Assembly (NCBI GenBank): GCA_031264825.1
Contig: JAISDL010000092.1
Span: 1-18,361, forward strand
Direction: 5' to 3'
From: Accumulibacter sp.
GTDB taxonomy: Bacteria > Pseudomonadota > Gammaproteobacteria > Burkholderiales > Rhodocyclaceae
DNA length: 18,361 nucleotides
The notes below the pieces were generated by a model. It searched no databases, was not told where the DNA came from, and saw only the letters and a program-made list of their open reading frames with translations. This document shows, piece by piece, positions 14,356-18,361 of the stretch (position 1 is the first letter of the stretch; every line of letters starts with the position of its first letter). Position numbers and translations under genes: made by a program.

Positions 14356-15598
14356 GCCGTAGCTCGTCCCACCGCGTCGTGTAGCACGGCGAGAGGCGGT
14401 CGCGGCGCGTGTGCCACTTCGTCCCGACGAGTTCCGCGGCGCTTTTCACGGCATCGCCGCCGTAACGCACATTGATCGAGTCGATCGTCCGCATCAGCGC
14501 GCGCGAGCGCGCCGAGTCGCCGGGGTTGAAGAAGTCTCCCGTATGCGTGCTTGCGTTGGAAAGTTCAAGGAGGACGACACCGGCCTTTTTGTACTTCATG
14601 CCGGGGAGGAAAATCCTCTCGGCGAGCCGGACGGCCGCGGCACTCAAGACGAGCGTGTCGGACGTCGGCGCTACGAGCGACGAAATGTCCCACCCGAAGT
14701 GCCGTTCCGCCTTGAAGCGGCTCGTCTGGATCGTGACGCCGACGCAGGAGGCGAGCGCGTCCTGCTGCCGGAGCGCGGCGGCGGCGCTGTGCGCGTGCCG
14801 GGTCACGGCCGCCTTGATCTCGTCGAGGTCCGAGACCTCTTCGGCGAAGGAACGGCTCCGCAGGATCTGCCGCTGCGCCGGGGCGATTTCCTCGAACTCG
14901 AGGCAGGGAATCCCGTGCAGTTCATGGACGATGCGCTCGACGGTCACGCCGAAACGGCGGCGCATCGACGCGGGGTCGGCCTCGTGGAGGTCGAAAACCG
15001 TCCGAATGCGCTGTTCGAGAAGTTTTTCGCCGAGTTTGCGCCCGATCCCCCAGAGTTCGGAAACGCGAAAACTCCGCATCCATTGCAGGCGTTCGTCCTG
15101 CGAGAGGTCGCCCCAGTTGCAGACGCCGGAAAAGCGCGGATTCTTTTTGGCCAAGTGGTTGCAGAATTTGGCGAGCGTCTTGCTCGGCGCGACGCCGACG
15201 CACGCCGGAACGCCGATCCATTGCAGGATGCGGCGGCGGATTTTCATACTGAGCGCCGATGCGTCGGCGATTCCGGAGAGGTCGGCGAAGGCTTCGTCGA
15301 TCGAATACACTTCGAGCGCGGGCGCGAGCGACGCGATGCACGCCATCATCCGCGCCGAAAGGTCGGCGTAGAGTTCGTAGTTGCAACTGAACACGGCGAC
15401 GCCGTGGCGCTTGGCGAGTCCCGCGACCTTGAAAAACGGCGCGCCCATCGGGATTCCGGCTTCTTTGGCCTCCGCGCTGCGCGCGATGACGCAACCGTCG
15501 TTGTTCGAGAGGACGACGACGGGACGGCGCCACAGGTCGGGACGGAAAACGCGCTCGCACGACGCGAAAAACGAATTGCCGTCGATCAGCGCGAACAT
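14345..15598 (-). CDS. umuC: DNA polymerase V catalytic subunit UmuC (Y family)
   Basis: A translesion DNA polymerase of 417 residues, near the 422 of E. coli UmuC. Catalytic acidic residues are visible: D6 in LIDGNSFFASCERVF and D101-E102 in YSIDEAFADL. Other landmarks are LSNNDGCVIARS, GVAPSKTLAKFCNHLAKK, ELWGIGRKLGEKL (helix-hairpin-helix) and the UmuC-specific end (GDFFNPGDSARSRALM, KWHTRRDRLSPCYTTRWDEL). It overlaps umuD by 13 bases. In E. coli it works with a cleaved UmuD dimer after DNA damage. The last three residues run into the inverted heptamer array, and the usual UmuC end WDELR is kept. Confidence 0.96.
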   Translation of the reverse strand: MFALIDGNSFFASCERVFRPDLWRRPVVVLSNNDGCVIARSAEAKEAGIPMGAPFFKVAGLAKRHGVAVFSCNYELYADLSARMMACIASLAPALEVYSIDEAFADLSGIADASALSMKIRRRILQWIGVPACVGVAPSKTLAKFCNHLAKKNPRFSGVCNWGDLSQDERLQWMRSFRVSELWGIGRKLGEKLLEQRIRTVFDLHEADPASMRRRFGVTVERIVHELHGIPCLEFEEIAPAQRQILRSRSFAEEVSDLDEIKAAVTRHAHSAAAALRQQDALASCVGVTIQTSRFKAERHFGWDISSLVAPTSDTLVLSAAAVRLAERIFLPGMKYKKAGVVLLELSNASTHTGDFFNPGDSARSRALMRTIDSINVRYGGDAVKSAAELVGTKWHTRRDRLSPCYTTRWDELRRIR

Positions 15599-16092
15599 TT
15601 GCGGAGGATCCAGCGGACGACGCCGACGACGCAGTCGTCCTCGCGCTTCGGATGGATCACCGGATACTCCGGGTTGCCCGAATGCAGTTCGAACGACGCG
15701 GCGGTCTTGACGAAGCGCTTGAGCGTGAAGTCGCCTTCGATCGCGGCGACGACGATCGAACCCGACCGCGGTTCGACCGAACGGTCGACGACGACCATGT
15801 CGCCGTCGTTGATCCCCTCGCCGACCATCGAGTCGCCCGAAACGATCAGGAAGAAGGTAGCCGCCGGGTTTCGGACGAGATGTTCGTTGAGGTCGAGCCG
15901 GTGGCCGCCGCCGGTGGCCGGCGACGGAAAGCCCGCGCGGATTTTTTCGTCGATGAGCGGCGCCGTTTGCGCTGGGGGCTGCTCTTCCGGCCTGAAAACT
16001 CCGGGGGTTTCCGCGGCGGCTTCGCGCACCGCAGCCTTCGCTTCGGAAGCACGTACCTTGGCGGGTTTCGGCGTTTTCTTCGGAGTGTCCAT
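15586..16092 (-). CDS. umuD: DNA polymerase V subunit UmuD, self-cleaving
   Basis: UmuD is cut by itself when RecA filaments form, and the product UmuD' activates UmuC. The cleavage site is A53-G54 in IRAGFPSPA. The catalytic pair is S88 in SGDSM and K125 in FTLKRF, with a 37-residue spacing identical to E. coli S60/K97. The 168 residues include an N-terminal stretch about 29 residues longer than E. coli UmuD, rich in Lys, Ala and Pro. The ATG at 16092 follows the channel gene's stop by 23 bases; its ribosome site is weak. The frame is open upstream only as an antisense/out-of-frame reading of the channel gene. No LexA box (CTGT-N8-ACAG) was seen directly upstream, so any SOS control may act from a promoter further away. 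Confidence 0.92.
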   Translation of the reverse strand: MDTPKKTPKPAKVRASEAKAAVREAAAETPGVFRPEEQPPAQTAPLIDEKIRAGFPSPATGGGHRLDLNEHLVRNPAATFFLIVSGDSMVGEGINDGDMVVVDRSVEPRSGSIVVAAIEGDFTLKRFVKTAASFELHSGNPEYPVIHPKREDDCVVGVVRWILRKCSR

Positions 16093-16115
16093 CTCAATCG
16101 CGCTTTGAAAAGGAA

Positions 16116-17423
16116 TCAGGCGGGAGAATCCTGCCTTGGTGGCGGATTCAGCAAGCGAACGTCGCATTGAGGATAGGGCATTTCGACGCCGTTTTCGCCG
16201 AAGGCATCCAGAATGTCGAGCGCGATGTCCGAGCGCACGCCGGCGGTTCCGGCCTCGGGGTCGGCGACCCAGAAGCCGAGTTCCAGATTGATCCCGCTCT
16301 CGGCGAATTCGGTCAGCGTCACGCCCGGAGCGGGGTCGGACAGCACGCGGCGCTGCCGTCGCGCGGCTTCTATCATCAGGCGCATCGCCTTTTTCACGTC
16401 GGAATCGTACGCGACCTGCACGGCGATCGAAGCGCGCATTTTGGTGTCCGAAAACGTGAAGTTCCGCACGATGTTGCCGACGAGGTTTTCGTTCGGGATC
16501 AGAATGTCGGCGCCCGTGCCCGTGCGCAGCACCGTGTAGCGCATCGTGATCTGCGTGACGACGCCCGTCGTCGACGCGTCGATCGCGACGATGTTCCCGA
16601 TGCGGATCGAGCGGTCGAGCAGGATGATGAAGCCGCTCACGTAGTTGCTCGCGATTTTCTGGAGACCGAAGCCCAGCCCGACCGCGAACGCGCCGCCGAA
16701 GACCGAGAGCATCGTCACGTCGATTCCGACGAGCGAAAGGCTGAAAAGCAGCGCAAGGACGAGGAGCAGGGACTTTGAAAGCCGGACGAGCAGTTCGCGT
16801 ACGCTCCGGTCGATCCGCCGCGCCTTGGATAGCCGATCCTCGATCAGGCTGCCGAACCACAGGGCGATCAGCAGCGTGAGGGAGACCGTGACGGCGCCGC
16901 GCATCAACTGCCAGACGTTCAGGCGCTGCGCGCCGACCATGAACGAGATCTGTTCGAGAAAATCGATCATCGGGTCCGCGAAGCCCGTGATACGGAGGAT
17001 GCAGATTCCCCAGATCACCAGGGAAATCAGGCGCTCGGAACTCCTCAGAACGCCGCTGTGCGGGAAAACGCAACGGAGCACGTAGACGATCGCGCGGACG
17101 AGCGCCCAGAAAAAAATCAAGGGCATCGCAAGCGCAAGGAGGCTCAGGTGTTCGATGCCGGAAACGGAAAGAATCGTCTGCAACAGGAATACGAAGCACG
17201 CCGCCAGCGTCGGGAAGATCAGGCGCGCGACACCGCCTGTGCCGATCTGGTGCAAAACGCCGTGCTCGGTATCCGGGTCGGCCCTCCACTTTTTGATCCC
17301 CGCGGAAAGGCGCCACGCGAGGCACAAGACGCAGGCGAGCAGCAGCGCGACCCAGCAGGACTCTGGGTGAGCCAAATCGCTCCACAAAGCTTTGAGCATG
17401 GAAAAAATATGCTTTTCGTTCAT
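16116..17423 (-). CDS. MscS-family mechanosensitive channel
   Basis: An inner-membrane channel of 435 residues that likely opens under membrane tension to release solutes. Several hydrophobic segments lie before the pore helix (about 20-40, 65-90, 95-120, 128-148, 170-195, 215-235), more than in the short MscS type. The pore region is LSVFGGAFAVGLGFGLQKIA (239-258), followed by NYVSGFIILLDRSIRIGN and the soluble beta domain with TMRYTVLRTGTGADILIPNE. The C-terminal part is a short cytoplasmic domain. The ATG at 17423 overlaps the stop of the methyltransferase gene as ATGA. It is followed by umuD in the same direction. Physiological role (osmotic release) is inferred from the family. Confidence 0.92.
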   Translation of the reverse strand: MNEKHIFSMLKALWSDLAHPESCWVALLLACVLCLAWRLSAGIKKWRADPDTEHGVLHQIGTGGVARLIFPTLAACFVFLLQTILSVSGIEHLSLLALAMPLIFFWALVRAIVYVLRCVFPHSGVLRSSERLISLVIWGICILRITGFADPMIDFLEQISFMVGAQRLNVWQLMRGAVTVSLTLLIALWFGSLIEDRLSKARRIDRSVRELLVRLSKSLLLVLALLFSLSLVGIDVTMLSVFGGAFAVGLGFGLQKIASNYVSGFIILLDRSIRIGNIVAIDASTTGVVTQITMRYTVLRTGTGADILIPNENLVGNIVRNFTFSDTKMRASIAVQVAYDSDVKKAMRLMIEAARRQRRVLSDPAPGVTLTEFAESGINLELGFWVADPEAGTAGVRSDIALDILDAFGENGVEMPYPQCDVRLLNPPPRQDSPA

Positions 17424-18361
17424 TTACGCTCCATTACCGCGGCAAAAAAGCCGTCGACGCCGTGCGAAAGGGGCGAAAGACGCAAGAAGGCGTCGTCACC
17501 GCCGTCGTCGCCGCGCTCGAAGGGCTTGCCGCCGATGTATCCGTTCAGGATGTCAGATGCGGGCACAAGTGTAAAGTCCGCGTGGTTTTCGAGAAAACCG
17601 CGCGCGATCGCGTCGTTTTCCTCGTCGAGCACGCTGCACGTCGCATAGACGAGCCGCCCGCCGGGACGGACGAGCGACGCGGCCGATTCGAGAATCTCCG
17701 CCTGCGCGGCGCAGAGCGCGGCGACGCTCTCCGGCGTGCGACGCCACTTCAGACCCGGGTTCCGGCGAAAGGTTCCCGTCCCCGAACACGGCGCGTCGAC
17801 GAAGACGCGGTCGATCTTTCCGTCGAAGCGCCGGATGCGCGCGTCGTTCGCCGACGCGACGCGGATCGGATGTACGTTCGAGAGACCGGAACGCGCGAGG
17901 CGCGGGAGGATCCGATCCAGACGCTTCCCGGAAACGTCAAACGCATAAATCCGCCCCGTCGATCGCATCATCGCGCCGAAGAGGAGCGTTTTTCCGCCCG
18001 CGCCCGCGCAAAAATCGACGATCGTCTCGCCGCGCTTCGGGCGCAGCAGAAAACCGATCAACTGGCTACCTTCGTCCTGGACTTCAAAACTCCCGTCGAG
18101 AAAGAGCGGATGGCGCGTGAGCGAGGGCTTTCCCGTGACCCGGACGCCGAGCGGCGAAAACGGGCACGCCGACGCCGTATGGCCCTCGGCGCAAAGCCGC
18201 GCGACGATTTCGGCACGCTTTGCCTTTCGCGGATCGACGCGCAGGTCGAGCGGCGCCGGGTGCTTGAAGCTCTCCGCGAGGCGCGCCGCGTTCTCCTCGC
18301 CGAGCCGCGTTACAAGGCGGTCGTAAATCCAGTCCGGGAGGTCGAGACGAACGGCGGAGGG
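17420..18361 (-). CDS. RsmB/NOP-family rRNA cytosine-5 methyltransferase, 5' end cut by the right edge
   Basis: The frame is open to the right edge, giving the last 313 or so residues. The SAM-binding motif I is VDFCAGAGGKTLLFG (near 18000). The motif DAPCSGTGTFRRNPGLKWR and the catalytic cysteine in YATCSVLDEEN are both present, as expected for NOL1/NOP2/Sun cytosine-5 methyltransferases. Before them, LDLRVDPRK and RHPLFLDGSFEVQDEGSQL match a group frequent in betaproteobacteria. An internal TTG at 18061 is not the start; the protein continues upstream. It likely methylates 16S rRNA. It is the most upstream visible gene of the set methyltransferase - MscS - umuD - umuC. Whether it is RsmB itself or a paralogue is unsure because the N-terminus is missing. 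Confidence 0.92.
   Translation of the reverse strand, partial: PSAVRLDLPDWIYDRLVTRLGEENAARLAESFKHPAPLDLRVDPRKAKRAEIVARLCAEGHTASACPFSPLGVRVTGKPSLTRHPLFLDGSFEVQDEGSQLIGFLLRPKRGETIVDFCAGAGGKTLLFGAMMRSTGRIYAFDVSGKRLDRILPRLARSGLSNVHPIRVASANDARIRRFDGKIDRVFVDAPCSGTGTFRRNPGLKWRRTPESVAALCAAQAEILESAASLVRPGGRLVYATCSVLDEENDAIARGFLENHADFTLVPASDILNGYIGGKPFERGDDGGDDAFLRLSPLSHGVDGFFAAVMERK

Noticed and set aside
14411..16108. Long plus-strand open frame (565 codons) opposite umuC and umuD
   Set aside because: It is antisense to umuC and umuD, which have full catalytic motifs. Its composition is that of a shadow.

Overview
The window looks like a chromosomal segment of a GC-rich proteobacterium, most likely a betaproteobacterium. 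The grounds are the sbp-cysT-cysW-cysA sulfate operon, the RstA/RstB-type two-component pair, the betaproteobacterial-style RsmB/NOP RNA methyltransferase, and the GGGCTGAGCG...AAGCCC intergenic palindromes. This placement comes from recognising families, not from a database search.

Layout. Positions 1-1303 are visibly AT-richer than the rest. They hold three small minus-strand genes: an unrecognised one cut by the left edge, a SUKH (SMI1/KNR4) immunity-like protein, and a DUF6966-like protein. Together they look like an acquired cluster of orphan immunity genes. Positions 1350-5478 (minus) are a complete sulfate/thiosulfate ABC importer, with sbp first and then cysT, cysW and cysA. Positions 5673-6749 (plus) encode a YhcC-type radical SAM protein. 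Positions 6677-11419 (minus) are a second importer operon: a binding protein, a permease, an unusual permease-ATPase fusion, and a metallophosphoesterase whose start overlaps the fusion's stop. The order suggests import of an organophosphorus compound followed by cleavage, but the substrate is not readable from sequence. Positions 12047-14225 (plus) are an RstA/RstB-like response regulator and histidine kinase. Positions 14345-18361 (minus) form a tightly packed set: RsmB-like rRNA methyltransferase (cut by the right edge), MscS-family channel, umuD and umuC.

The most unusual feature is a dispersed repeat family with four copies (about 4295-4462, 6677-6803, 11681-11800 and 14154-14355). Each copy has an array of heptamers (consensus ACAGGAG) on one side and the inverted array (CTCCTGT) on the other. 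Between them is a core of about 50 bp with a GC hairpin (GGCGGC-TTC-GCCGCC) and the palindrome CCGATCGG, followed in three copies by TTTTCAT. Seven is not a multiple of three and the unit contains no stop codon in any phase, so ideal arrays are open in all six frames. Three proteins (the radical SAM protein, the metallophosphoesterase and the histidine kinase) have C-terminal tails encoded by these repeats. A second repeat, a palindrome of about 30 bp that reads as WAERSEAQR, occurs three times.

No tRNA, rRNA, CRISPR array, transposase or replication origin was seen.
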